Below are positions 17,856-26,572 of a stretch of DNA of 64,000 nucleotides, in pieces. The DNA comes from JBCDJG01 sp038748065 (GTDB lineage Bacteria; Pseudomonadota; Gammaproteobacteria; Pseudomonadales; Halieaceae): assembly GCA_038748065.1 (NCBI GenBank), contig JBCDJG010000013.1, positions 1-64,000 of the forward strand. Reading direction: 5' to 3'. The first letter of the stretch is position 1. Every line of letters begins with the position of its first letter. Below the pieces are notes generated by a model that saw only the letters and a list, made by a program, of their open reading frames with translations, made no database searches and was not told the DNA's origin. Made by a program: the position numbers and the translations under genes.

Positions 17856-20800
17856 CTACAAATCCAGTACCAGGGGTTCGCCCGCCGGCGCAGCGCGGGA
17901 GCAGCATGTAATGATGCGGCTCTGTCGCTCATCGGAGGACAAGATGAAATCGCGGTGCTCAACATCACCGGAGATAAACTGAAGCTGGCAGGTGCCGCAA
18001 AGCCCGTCCTCACACTTCGTTACCACTTTGTGGCCCCTGGCCTGCAGAGCCTTGGCCAGGGATACGTCTGCGGCAACCACGACCGTTTCACCAGATCGCT
18101 GCAGCTTGACCTCGAATTCTTCGTTCAGGTAGTCCTCCTGCTCGGGAACTGAGAAGTACTCCTTGCGCAGTTGCTCTTCACGCCATCCCTTTGCCTCGCC
18201 AGTGGCGAGCACGGCTTCCATAAACGCGCTGGGGCCGCAGGTGTACAGGAAGGTCCCTGCATCCGGTTCGCCGATCAGTGCGTTGAGGTCCGCACGCGTC
18301 CCCTCTTCCGACACGTGCAGCCGCACCCGGTCTGACCAGGGCACGCGATCCAAATCGTCGAGGAAGCCCGCTGTTGTTCTCGAGCGCATGCAATAGTGCA
18401 ACTCAAAATCCGCCCCCAGGGCATGCAAGCGGTGCGCCATGGCGAGCATCGGCGTGATGCCAATACCGCCGCCAAAAAGCAGTGTCTTGGTAGCGGACTC
18501 CTCGAGGGGAAAGTGATTGCTCGGCCCGGTAACCGGGACAATCTGGCCCTCAAACAGGCGCTCGTGAACCCGAATTGAGCCGCCCCGGCCCTCCGGTTCG
18601 AGCAGCACGCCAAGCTCATAGCGGTGCCTGTCAGCCGGATCACCCGCCAGGCTGTATTGACGCGTAAAGGGTGCATCGATGACGAGGTCAATATGCGCGC
18701 CCGCCTCAAAAGGAGCCAGCTCCTCACCGTCGGGATGCTCCAATACCAGCCTCACGACCGAATCGACCATCAGCTCACGACGAACAATTCTCAGGTTTTG
18801 TACCGGCTCTATATCGACTGGCACAAACCTGGGCACAATCTCGTCCAAGGCCCCCTCAGCCAGTCGCTGGCGGTATTCATCCGGTGACAGCAAATCGCGA
18901 TAGGCCTTGATACCCGCCTCCCGATCCATCGGGAAGACCACGGGCACAGGTGGCGGCATTAGATGAGAGGGGTAACAGGCGAGGGTCTGGCCTTCCGGCG
19001 TGATGTCGAGGTCAGGGTCAATCTGACGGACGCTGATTCGCTCTGGCGGTACGGCCTGCTTGACCCCTTCCATCGTTGTTTCAAGATCCCACCACCATTT
19101 TTTGCGCGCATTGATGCTGCCATGACCAAGCCTGTCATCCAGTCTTGCTAACCAGGGCGCAGCTTTTGGAAAATGCATCGCCAGCCAGCGAAACGGCTTC
19201 TCAACGAATAGCCCTTCCAGGTTCCAGGGACAGGTCTTCATGCAGCGGCCGCACATCGCGCCCTTGTCCTGCGTTACTCTGTAGCGCGTGCACTTTTCGA
19301 TATCCGCCTTCCAGGTCTCATAGCCGTTGAACATCACCTTGGGCCCAGCGGAAATCGCCCCCGACGGGCACTCACGCGCACACTTGTTACAGGCGCCACA
19401 GAACGCCTGCAGGCCAAAATCCACCGGCCTGTCATGGGCCAGTGGCATGTCTGTAGTAATCACACTCGTTTTCAGACGAGGCCCAAGAAAAGGGTTTAGT
19501 GCGACGTCACCGATTCGACTGGTTTCACCCAGGCCTGAAAGAATCACCAGCGGCGTGTGCAGAATGTCGCTATCGACAACGCTGTGCACGCTCGCCTTAT
19601 AGCCGAGCCGGCGAATCTGCTCCGCGACAACGCCCGCCAGAAACATGCCGCGCAAATAGGCTCGCATACTCTGCGAGACCGCAATCCAGTCGTCCCCCGC
19701 CGCGCCCTCCATGGTCTCGTGACCCTGGTCGATCAAAAGCGTGATCGCGTTATCGTGTTCAGGAACGATTTCCGAGCCGTCGAGCTCGTGGGAGTACCAA
19801 GCCCACTCCGGTGCTGCGCTGATACCGACCATATCGGCGCCTAAAAAATGCAGGGCGGATTTGATTCTCGCGGCATTGCTGACCGGTTCGTCATTACCCG
19901 CAACAGGAGCGCCTGCTGTGGGTCGCTTGGACAACAAATGCAGAGCGCCGATCAACGCGTACTGCGCCTCACCGTAAGGCGTTTTGACCACGCAGAACTC
20001 ATCTACGCAGTTTTCCTGCGCCACCTTGCCCATATCGCCGTAGTTCGCGCGCCAGAAGCCGTCCGCACGTTTGGGTGAGCGCGGAATTCTATCCGCGTCG
20101 ATCAGCGTGGACGTGGTGTCCCGGCGTTTCAGGCTCGACATCCCGTAGGCGTCAATCGCAAAATCCCGGGACCGGTAAGGATCGACACTGCCCGCTCGAA
20201 ACACGGTGCCCATCCCGCCACCCAGGCCCGGCCCACCGCCGAGCCACCAGTTGGGGCCATGTGATCTGAAGCGATCGACAAATCCACGCGGTGCCAGCGC
20301 TTCATCACAGGCCACAGTCAGCGTCATTGTTACCGCGGCCAGACCGAAGCGCTGTCCAAGATACGGGTGGGACACTTGGCCCGTTGCACTGCGCTCCGCC
20401 GCCCCCATCGACAGGGCGAGCGCTGCCAGGTTTACATCAGTGGTCGACTCAGTATGTGCGCGCGCCGCATAGCCAATGCTGCGGATGAAGCCCGCCAGGA
20501 TAACCGCGACTTCTGCAGCGCGAATGCTTGCGCGATGGCGTCCCGCGTCGCGCAGCCAAACGTGGCCGGGCTCGTCCTCACGAGTGTCCCGGTAATGGTC
20601 ACAGACCACCACCATGGCATAGGTATGCTCCTCAATGCCGCTCGTATTTTGCTCTATCCCATCGATCAGGCCCTGGCCGATCATGTGATGGAACCCTGGC
20701 TCCTCCGGAGGCATTGCCTGTAGCGCAGCGTGTGCGTCGGGCAAATCTGGATTGCGTATAGCCTGCTCTAGCCTGTGCTCCGGCAATAGCACACCGCAGG

Positions 20801-21098
20801 CGGCATGTTTGGCATCATGGAAATAGGCCAGGGATTTCAGCGCCCGGGCGCGCGCCTCGGGTTCATCGGGTATCTGCGGCTGCTGCTCGGACACAGGCCC
20901 GTTGCGGGCCGCGTCGATATGGGCGGCATAAACGCCCATGCTGTTGACTAGAGAGCTCGAATTATCTGCATCACGGTAAATGAGAGGCTCGCGCGGGACG
21001 GCTGACGAAAGGTCTGGCGCGCCCGGCTGTCGCTTGAGCGTTTCCAGCGGCAGGGGGCCAAAATGCACGGGTCGATGCTTGTAGGAAAACAGTCTCAT
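17856..21098 (-). CDS. Self-sufficient reductive dehalogenase (RdhA fused to NAD(P)H:flavin/[2Fe-2S] reductase)
   Basis: 1080 residues. The N-terminal two thirds is a reductive-dehalogenase/QueG-like B12 enzyme. It has the family motif F-C567-x2-C570-x2-C573-x3-C577-P and a second cluster C603, C616, C619, C623-P. The B12-fold segment appears twice (residues about 205-262 and 495-552, both IR..GY...H...PxLGxR), as in the catabolic NpRdhA type, where the first copy is degenerate. The C-terminal third is a phthalate-dioxygenase-reductase-like module: flavin motif RQYS (from R813), NAD(P) motif GGGIGITP (876-883), plant-type [2Fe-2S] C1029, C1034, C1037 and C1065/1066. No Tat signal and no RdhB anchor gene, so cytoplasmic and not respiratory. 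Function inferred: NAD(P)H-driven, B12-dependent removal of a halogen from an aromatic. Y435 and R541 are candidate active-site residues. Second-to-last gene of the operon. Confidence 0.88.
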   Translation of the reverse strand: MRLFSYKHRPVHFGPLPLETLKRQPGAPDLSSAVPREPLIYRDADNSSSLVNSMGVYAAHIDAARNGPVSEQQPQIPDEPEARARALKSLAYFHDAKHAACGVLLPEHRLEQAIRNPDLPDAHAALQAMPPEEPGFHHMIGQGLIDGIEQNTSGIEEHTYAMVVVCDHYRDTREDEPGHVWLRDAGRHRASIRAAEVAVILAGFIRSIGYAARAHTESTTDVNLAALALSMGAAERSATGQVSHPYLGQRFGLAAVTMTLTVACDEALAPRGFVDRFRSHGPNWWLGGGPGLGGGMGTVFRAGSVDPYRSRDFAIDAYGMSSLKRRDTTSTLIDADRIPRSPKRADGFWRANYGDMGKVAQENCVDEFCVVKTPYGEAQYALIGALHLLSKRPTAGAPVAGNDEPVSNAARIKSALHFLGADMVGISAAPEWAWYSHELDGSEIVPEHDNAITLLIDQGHETMEGAAGDDWIAVSQSMRAYLRGMFLAGVVAEQIRRLGYKASVHSVVDSDILHTPLVILSGLGETSRIGDVALNPFLGPRLKTSVITTDMPLAHDRPVDFGLQAFCGACNKCARECPSGAISAGPKVMFNGYETWKADIEKCTRYRVTQDKGAMCGRCMKTCPWNLEGLFVEKPFRWLAMHFPKAAPWLARLDDRLGHGSINARKKWWWDLETTMEGVKQAVPPERISVRQIDPDLDITPEGQTLACYPSHLMPPPVPVVFPMDREAGIKAYRDLLSPDEYRQRLAEGALDEIVPRFVPVDIEPVQNLRIVRRELMVDSVVRLVLEHPDGEELAPFEAGAHIDLVIDAPFTRQYSLAGDPADRHRYELGVLLEPEGRGGSIRVHERLFEGQIVPVTGPSNHFPLEESATKTLLFGGGIGITPMLAMAHRLHALGADFELHYCMRSRTTAGFLDDLDRVPWSDRVRLHVSEEGTRADLNALIGEPDAGTFLYTCGPSAFMEAVLATGEAKGWREEQLRKEYFSVPEQEDYLNEEFEVKLQRSGETVVVAADVSLAKALQARGHKVVTKCEDGLCGTCQLQFISGDVEHRDFILSSDERQSRIITCCSRAAPAGEPLVLDL

Positions 21099-21116
21099 CG
21101 CCAGACGAGGGCGCGA

Positions 21117-21845
21117 TCAGCCCTTGGCATCCAGCAGGAACTGCCAGATCCACGCGCCAAAGAGCGCCGCATCTGGCGCGCCCTGGTCCAGCGAGTCCTC
21201 GGCCTTGCTAAACTCTTCAGGCGTCAGCCTGTCTCGAATTTCGTGCAGAAACGCCACGATCGAGGCCCGGACATGCTCAGGATGGGGCTGTAAGCTAAGC
21301 ACCTTGCTGCCGATGGTATACATCCCGTTGGGGCACAGATCACTGCCCGCGAGCAGCGTCGCCCCGGGCGGCAGTTCGACCACCTGGTCATGATTAAAGT
21401 AGTACAGGGCGCAATCCTGTTGGTAGGAAGACATCCAGGACATCTGTTCGCGTACCTGAATAGCGTTCAGCCCCAGGAGCCAACCCTGCTCAGCGTGTTG
21501 CACCTTGCCGCCGAGGGCCTGGGCGATCAGCTGGTGGCCAAAACAGATGCCGACCAGCGGCTTACCCGCATCAAAACAGCGCTGCACGAAATCCTGCAGC
21601 TGATGAATCCAGACGACATCTTCGTAGACGCTGCGCGGACTACCCGTGATTAGATAAGCATCACACTCATCCAATTCCGCGGGGAGTTCGCCGGCGCTTG
21701 CGACATAAGCCGGCATCTTAGCCGTGTCATCGACCGCGGCGCCAAACAGCTCGCGGAAATATTCGGGGTCGCTTTTATCGGTAACGCCCTCATACTCAGG
21801 CGGAACCGCATCCAGAAGGCCTAGTTTCAATTGGGCTTGCTCCAT
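21117..21845 (-). CDS. Class I glutamine amidotransferase-like protein
   Basis: 242 residues. Nucleophile Cys101 in LVGICFGHQLIAQ and the His-Glu pair in LQPHPEH complete the class I GATase triad. It is free-standing, like GMP-synthase-related amidotransferases and the gamma-glutamyl hydrolase-type partners in aniline-type pathways. Located 18 bases above the reductive dehalogenase start on the same strand, so co-transcribed. It could hydrolyse a gamma-glutamyl amide or supply ammonia to a partner; neither is shown. A glutamine-synthetase-like gene exists 38 kb away at 59.6 kb. Confidence 0.85.
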   Translation of the reverse strand: MEQAQLKLGLLDAVPPEYEGVTDKSDPEYFRELFGAAVDDTAKMPAYVASAGELPAELDECDAYLITGSPRSVYEDVVWIHQLQDFVQRCFDAGKPLVGICFGHQLIAQALGGKVQHAEQGWLLGLNAIQVREQMSWMSSYQQDCALYYFNHDQVVELPPGATLLAGSDLCPNGMYTIGSKVLSLQPHPEHVRASIVAFLHEIRDRLTPEEFSKAEDSLDQGAPDAALFGAWIWQFLLDAKG

Positions 21846-21954
21846 GACGGCACTCGCCCGAGTGTATGCCGACTGGAGTGCGCTCGCTTATCAAATCCGG
21901 CCAACCGCTGGCCGAGTGACTGGCGAAAAAGTGCGCCGCTATCGAGAGTAGGCC

Positions 21955-23931
21955 CTAGGCGCGTTCCGCAGCCTGATGCCCCGCGCGCTCGCCTTCATGC
22001 ACCGCGCCTTCCCACATTTGCATGCCCATCAACTCGGCATGGGCGAAGCTGATTCGCCCGTAGGGCTGGCGGATAACCTCTGCCGGTGTGAGCGTACCGT
22101 TTTGCCCGAAAAAGAAACCAGGAGGCGTCGCGACATAGGCGTGACCCTGGCGATTGACTACGATACCGGCGATATCGCGTTCCGCGTCGAAGCCACCAGC
22201 GGCGAACATTTCCGTAAACTGCTGTTTCACCGACGTCTCAATATCCGCGTAGCTCATGCCAAACATCTGCATGCGCGCGCCAACGGTCTGCTGCTCAATC
22301 GGCACGCCGGGGATGCAGAAGGAGTTATACATGGTGAGGACCGTTGGCTTATCGGGATCAAGGGGCATGGGTTCCTTGCCGTCAATGATCATCTGCCGTC
22401 GGAGGGTGGTAAACCAACCCAGGTCATCCCCGAACCAGCGCACTGACGCGACGCCCAGCTTGTCCATGAAGCGCCAATTCGTCAGTGCGACATTGATCAT
22501 CATCATCGGCGCATGCATGAACTGGTCCATCGCTTCTCGATGGCCAGCGGGCAGATCCGATACCACGCGCTTGTTCATATGCTGCTGGCCAGCCATCACC
22601 ACCGATGCGCCCGTGACCCGGCGCATTTCACCGTTCTTCAGATAGGTAACAGCCACCTTGTCTGCACTCTCGCTGGGGCCCTCGTGCCTGACGTTCACCA
22701 CCAGGGAGCTCAGGCGAATGCGTGCGCTGTTCCCTGCCTTGTCGATTTCGGACCGGTCTATGGGCGCAGACAGCACGTCCTGCAGCCCCCCCACTTTACC
22801 GTAAACATCGGGTATCAGCTTCCAGACGATATGCCGCAGTGTGCCGGTGTTGCCGCCCGGCCACTGCGCCAGGTGGACCTGGTCTGTGACGTCACCGATG
22901 CCCAGCTGACGGCCATACTGAAGCACACCGGGCTGCAGGAAGTTAAAGGCCTGGTAAGCCGAGATGACATCGGGGCCAAGCCCCATTCCCATAGCGGCAC
23001 CAAAGGGCGTCAGATAATCGAGTACGGCTTTGCTGGTCAGGCCCATTTCATCACGCAGGAAATCCTGGTAAGTCATGGTGTCCAGCCAGCGGTCCCAGTC
23101 CTCGCGCGCCGGCGGCTGCCGATAGGTTTCCATCCACAGGAAATCGCTCTTTGCCTGCTCATCAATCGGCACATCCGCGAAGCGGTTCTTCCAGGGGTTC
23201 ACGGCCATCTTATGACCCTTGTGATGCCAGCCGAGGTCCGTCCCTTCCCAGGTCAAATGCATGGGCGAGTAGTTGTCCATAGGAATCTTCAAGGACGAGT
23301 TACACGCCTCCTGCCACTCGAACTCTTGCGGCAGGCTGAGCTCGTCCCAGATCGGCGAGTACATTTCGATGCGTTTTGCCTCGGCCAGCGGCCAAACGGC
23401 ACCGGTGGAGCCCTGCGGCGCCCATAGCTTGTAGCCATCGACCTCAAATTCGTTCTGCCGCGCCTCTCCGCCGAACATATCGTGATTGTCCAGTACCAGG
23501 ACTCTGGCGTCTGGGCGATCCTTCAGAAAGGTGTAGGCCGCTGTCACCCCGGCAAAGCCGGCACCGACCACAACCAGATCGTAGTGCTCACCGGTATCGC
23601 TGGCGGCTGCGAGCTGTTCGGCAAAGTCGCCATTTCGAAAGGTATGCGCGGCATTCACTTCGCGAAAAGTATTGCCATTAGAGGTGGCGTAATCGCCCGT
23701 GCCACCGGGCCCGGACCAGGAAGCATCGAGGGTATTCAGCGGCAGGGGCATGGTATTACCCAACTTAAAGGACGGTCCAGCGCGACCGGCGAGCGCGCCC
23801 GGCGCCCGCGCGGTCAGCAGGGCTGCACCGGCGCCTACCAGAGTACCGCCTACAAAGTCCCTACGGGTTATCTGCGCTGCGCCACGACGGGCTTTGCCGC
23901 TGCCGTTTGCTTTATGGTTTTTTCGCTTCAT
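21955..23931 (-). CDS. Tat-exported FAD-dependent oxidoreductase (amine-oxidase-like)
   Basis: 658 residues. A twin-arginine signal (TRRDFVGGTLVGAG) follows a basic leader. The Rossmann motif VVVGAGFAGVTAAYTF and the segment FGGEARQNEFEVDGYKLWAPQGS identify an NAD(P)/FAD-binding amine-oxidase-like flavoprotein. It is larger than usual for that family, with a long middle insertion and a hydrophobic substrate region. Export suggests it acts on the substrate in the periplasm. It lies 20 bases below the SnoaL-like gene and 109 above the amidotransferase, in the reductive dehalogenase operon. The substrate is unknown. Confidence 0.84.
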   Translation of the reverse strand: MKRKNHKANGSGKARRGAAQITRRDFVGGTLVGAGAALLTARAPGALAGRAGPSFKLGNTMPLPLNTLDASWSGPGGTGDYATSNGNTFREVNAAHTFRNGDFAEQLAAASDTGEHYDLVVVGAGFAGVTAAYTFLKDRPDARVLVLDNHDMFGGEARQNEFEVDGYKLWAPQGSTGAVWPLAEAKRIEMYSPIWDELSLPQEFEWQEACNSSLKIPMDNYSPMHLTWEGTDLGWHHKGHKMAVNPWKNRFADVPIDEQAKSDFLWMETYRQPPAREDWDRWLDTMTYQDFLRDEMGLTSKAVLDYLTPFGAAMGMGLGPDVISAYQAFNFLQPGVLQYGRQLGIGDVTDQVHLAQWPGGNTGTLRHIVWKLIPDVYGKVGGLQDVLSAPIDRSEIDKAGNSARIRLSSLVVNVRHEGPSESADKVAVTYLKNGEMRRVTGASVVMAGQQHMNKRVVSDLPAGHREAMDQFMHAPMMMINVALTNWRFMDKLGVASVRWFGDDLGWFTTLRRQMIIDGKEPMPLDPDKPTVLTMYNSFCIPGVPIEQQTVGARMQMFGMSYADIETSVKQQFTEMFAAGGFDAERDIAGIVVNRQGHAYVATPPGFFFGQNGTLTPAEVIRQPYGRISFAHAELMGMQMWEGAVHEGERAGHQAAERA

Positions 23932-23951
23932 GGCTCAAGCCTCCGCTCTGG

Positions 23952-24446
23952 CTAGTTAACCGCAAACTCTCCCGGTACGTACATTTCCCCGTGTGACCAC
24001 CACTCCCCGTCGACCCGTTCCCAAAGGAACAACATCTTGAAGGTAAAAGGCGCTTCCCCCGATTCCAGCGGTGGTCTGACATGAAAGTTGACCCAGTCCC
24101 AGCCGGCATTACCCCGGACAAAACTCTGGTAGGACTCTATCTCTACATCGCTCCCGATCACCTCTTCATACACCGACCTGAGCGTGTCGAGACCTTCATG
24201 GGTCGTCCCATCCGGGCCGGTGGAAATCACCGAACGGTGGTAAAACCGCGTGAGGATCGGTTCCACGTCGTTTTTTGCAAACGCCGCCTCCTTCATATCG
24301 TACTTTGCCCGGGTTTGCATGGAAAAACTCTCGCTATCCGCCTGTGTCTGGCCTGCGACCAGCCCAATCGCAGCCAACGCTATGAGCAAAGCTCTGAGCG
24401 CTCGCAAACAGGTGAGTGTGGGCTCGTTTGTTGTCTGGAAACTCAT
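23952..24446 (-). CDS. Secreted SnoaL/DUF4440-like protein
   Basis: 164 residues. A hydrophobic segment ALRALLIALAAIGLVAG after a short leader followed by QTQADSES suggests a Sec signal peptide cleaved near residue 35. The mature part has the NTF2 fold pattern: a helix with KNDVEPILTRFYHRSV, GLDTLRSVYEEVIG and the WERVDGEWWSHGEMYVPG strand. Function is unknown; relatives act as small isomerase-like or binding proteins. First gene of the operon that contains the reductive dehalogenase. Its start is 12 bases from two tandem palindromes, so it is likely controlled by the divergent TetR. Confidence 0.78.
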   Translation of the reverse strand: MSFQTTNEPTLTCLRALRALLIALAAIGLVAGQTQADSESFSMQTRAKYDMKEAAFAKNDVEPILTRFYHRSVISTGPDGTTHEGLDTLRSVYEEVIGSDVEIESYQSFVRGNAGWDWVNFHVRPPLESGEAPFTFKMLFLWERVDGEWWSHGEMYVPGEFAVN

Positions 24447-24457
24447 GGCGCGCCGCT

Positions 24458-24503
24458 TTTAGAACAAATGACCTAATAAAATTAGAACAGTTGACCTATA
24501 AAA
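24458..24503. promoter_or_regulatory. Tandem imperfect palindromes, likely TetR operators
   Basis: Two adjacent 23-base units (24458-24480 and 24481-24503) share 18 of 23 bases. Each contains AG-N2-CA-N2-TG-N2-CT (AGAACAAATGACCT and AGAACAGTTGACCT), a dyad typical of TetR-family operators. They lie between the divergent TetR gene and the SnoaL-like gene and would cover both promoters. Confidence 0.72.
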
Positions 24504-24531
24504 TCAAGGCCTACACCGCTATCATTAGCGA

Positions 24532-25176
24532 ATGACTGAAAAGGTTGTCTCATCCTCTGGGCGGACAGGCGTGCGAAAGCGGGGCAAAGCCCGCGCCGAA
24601 AAAATTCTCGATGTTGCCAAGGCGATCGTCATCAGCGAGGGCCTCGCCAGTCTGTCGACCCGCCGCGTCGCAGATCAGCTTGGCATCAGTGTGGGCAACC
24701 TGGCTTACTACTACCCGACCAAGCAGGCCCTGCTGCAGGCGATGGTCAAACGCGTCATCGATGGCTACGACGCGGATCTGCAGCGCGAGTTTGCAAGCTT
24801 CCCCAACGACCCCCTGATGCGGCTAAGAGCCTTCTTTCGTTACATGAAGGCGGATGCAAAAAAGCCTGAAGTGCACGCCTTTTTCTACCAGTTCTGGGGC
24901 CTGACAGTAACTGACGACGAGGCCGCAGCGCTGCGGGCCAATATGTACGACAGCTTCTCTCGTACGCTGATCGATCTTTTGCGTGACGTGCACCCAAGCT
25001 TGCGAGACCGTGAGCTGGAAAACATGTCCTACGCCATCCTGACCTTTCTCGAGGGCCTGCATGTTATCTACGGGCCGGGCGACATCGCGCGGATACGTTC
25101 GCAGGGTTTCGACCGCTATATCACGGCCCAGCTGTACAGGCTGGCATATGTTGATGATGAAGGCGGCCTCGCTTGA
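24532..25176 (+). CDS. TetR-family transcriptional regulator
   Basis: 214 residues. The N-terminal helix-turn-helix ILDVAKAIVISEGLASLSTRRVADQLGISVGNLAYYYPTKQALL matches the TetR DNA-binding domain; the rest is a helical ligand domain. No strong ribosome-binding site is seen. It is divergent from the reductive dehalogenase operon with two palindromes between the starts, so I infer a repressor of itself and of that operon, relieved by a pathway compound. Its stop is 4 bases from the convergent transporter gene. Confidence 0.92.
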   Translation: MTEKVVSSSGRTGVRKRGKARAEKILDVAKAIVISEGLASLSTRRVADQLGISVGNLAYYYPTKQALLQAMVKRVIDGYDADLQREFASFPNDPLMRLRAFFRYMKADAKKPEVHAFFYQFWGLTVTDDEAAALRANMYDSFSRTLIDLLRDVHPSLRDRELENMSYAILTFLEGLHVIYGPGDIARIRSQGFDRYITAQLYRLAYVDDEGGLA

Positions 25177-25180
25177 GGCC
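25165..25180. terminator. Short inverted repeat between convergent genes
   Basis: GGCCTC, loop GCTT, GAGGCC spans the stop of the TetR gene and the gap to the transporter stop. There is no T-run; at most a weak bidirectional terminator. Confidence 0.35.
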
Positions 25181-26533
25181 CTAAACGCTTGCTATACAGA
25201 CCAAGGCGAAGCCGGCCCCAAGTATCAGCGTCGCCACGACGAAAAATACCAGTGAATACCCCATGATGTGCTTCAGCCGCAGGCCCGCCAGTGCCAGCAG
25301 CGGTATCGCGGGCAGGGGCTGCAAAAGATTGGTGAGTTGGTCACCATAGGCAATCGCCATCACGATCAGCGGAAGGTCAACTCCCATGTCGGTGGCCGCT
25401 TCAATGAAGATTGGCCCCTGCACCATCCACTGCGCGCCCCCGGAAGGGATAAAGAGATTGATAACCATAGCGCAGGCGAACGCCAGCATCGGCAGGGTTT
25501 GGGCGCTGGCGATTCCTGCGAACCAGTCTGCCATCATGGAGGCCATACCGCTGTCAGTCATAACACCAATGATCCCGGCGTAAAAAGGGTAGGCAAGAAT
25601 CAGAGGCCCAGCCGCCAGCGCCGCCCTTTCAACCAGAAACATGAAGTGTTTGGCAGACCGGCACAGCAACAGCGTGAGAGCAAGGAAACTCCAGTTGACG
25701 ACATTCAGATTCAGCGTGAAGCCGCGCTCAGTGAACCAGATCACAAGATACGCCAAGAGGCACAGCCCGATCAGCAAGGAAAAGGCACGACTGTTTTCAA
25801 GCTTCGAAACTGGACGCTCTGGATCGGCCTGCAAGGGTTGCTGTTCGGGGTATTGCTCTGGATCGGCGAGCAATTCAATCACTGCGTCATCGGCCGGCCG
25901 CATCAGGGCAGCAAGCAAAGAGATACTGATCAGAACCATCGCAGCCAGCCCGAGATTCCAGGCCGTAAACACGGTCTCGGTGACAGGTATAACCCCACCC
26001 AGCAGGCCGATCATGCTGTTGTTCTCGGTGGCCACGAACAAGGGCGCGGATGCCGAGTAGCCCATATGCCAGATGACATTGCCGCAGAAAGCTCCGGCTA
26101 CCAGCAGCGGGTAATGAATCTTCAAGCCGCGATCGCGTGCGCTCTCAGCCACCTTGCGCGCGATGATGCCCCCCGCGATTACCCCAAGTGGCCACGAGAA
26201 GAAGCAAATAATGCCAACGATCAGGACAACAAAACTGTATGCCTGGAACTGGCTGTTTGGCCACGAACACAGGCGCTGCAGCAGCCGCTGTACAGCGTCC
26301 GTATGTGCGAGCGCGTGGGAAATCATCACCATCAGGGCCATTTGCATGGAGAAGGCGAGAATGTCCTGCAGAGAACTACCCCAGGCCGTCACAATCTGCT
26401 GCGGCGGATAGTCGGCGAACCACCAGGCGAAGAAAAAGGTGGCCAGTGTCATGATGAAAATGAAGAGGAACAGATCCGGGTAATAGCGCTCCATAAAGCG
26501 GACCAGGGGCGCAGTCAGGCCGTCCATACTCAT
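25181..26533 (-). CDS. Short-chain fatty acid transporter, AtoE family
   Basis: About 450 residues with some 10-12 hydrophobic segments. Opening RFMERYYPDLFLFIFIMTLATFF, the middle VIAGGIIARKVAESARDRG, HMGYSASAPLFVATENN and the C-terminal IPSGGAQWMVQGPIF agree with the AtoE/TIGR00366 family of short-chain acid permeases. ATG at 26533 is used; a GTG at 26545 and an ATG at 26527 are alternatives. Last gene of the HDAC-amidase-MatB operon (39 bases after matB), so the imported acid could be the pathway substrate or a product such as malonate or a short-chain acid. Confidence 0.88.
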   Translation of the reverse strand: MSMDGLTAPLVRFMERYYPDLFLFIFIMTLATFFFAWWFADYPPQQIVTAWGSSLQDILAFSMQMALMVMISHALAHTDAVQRLLQRLCSWPNSQFQAYSFVVLIVGIICFFSWPLGVIAGGIIARKVAESARDRGLKIHYPLLVAGAFCGNVIWHMGYSASAPLFVATENNSMIGLLGGVIPVTETVFTAWNLGLAAMVLISISLLAALMRPADDAVIELLADPEQYPEQQPLQADPERPVSKLENSRAFSLLIGLCLLAYLVIWFTERGFTLNLNVVNWSFLALTLLLCRSAKHFMFLVERAALAAGPLILAYPFYAGIIGVMTDSGMASMMADWFAGIASAQTLPMLAFACAMVINLFIPSGGAQWMVQGPIFIEAATDMGVDLPLIVMAIAYGDQLTNLLQPLPAIPLLALAGLRLKHIMGYSLVFFVVATLILGAGFALVCIASV

Positions 26534-26572
26534 CCGCTCGTGCACTAAGAGGTCGGTCTCTGCTTCACGACG

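Noticed and set aside
17856..21098. QueG-type epoxyqueuosine reductase instead of a dehalogenase
   Set aside because: Far longer than QueG, with a duplicated B12 fold and a fused reductase, and not in a tRNA-modification context. The activity still needs testing.
25268..26548. Large plus-strand frame antisense to the AtoE-type transporter
   Set aside because: His/Gln/Arg-rich product without motifs; the minus strand encodes a coherent membrane protein.
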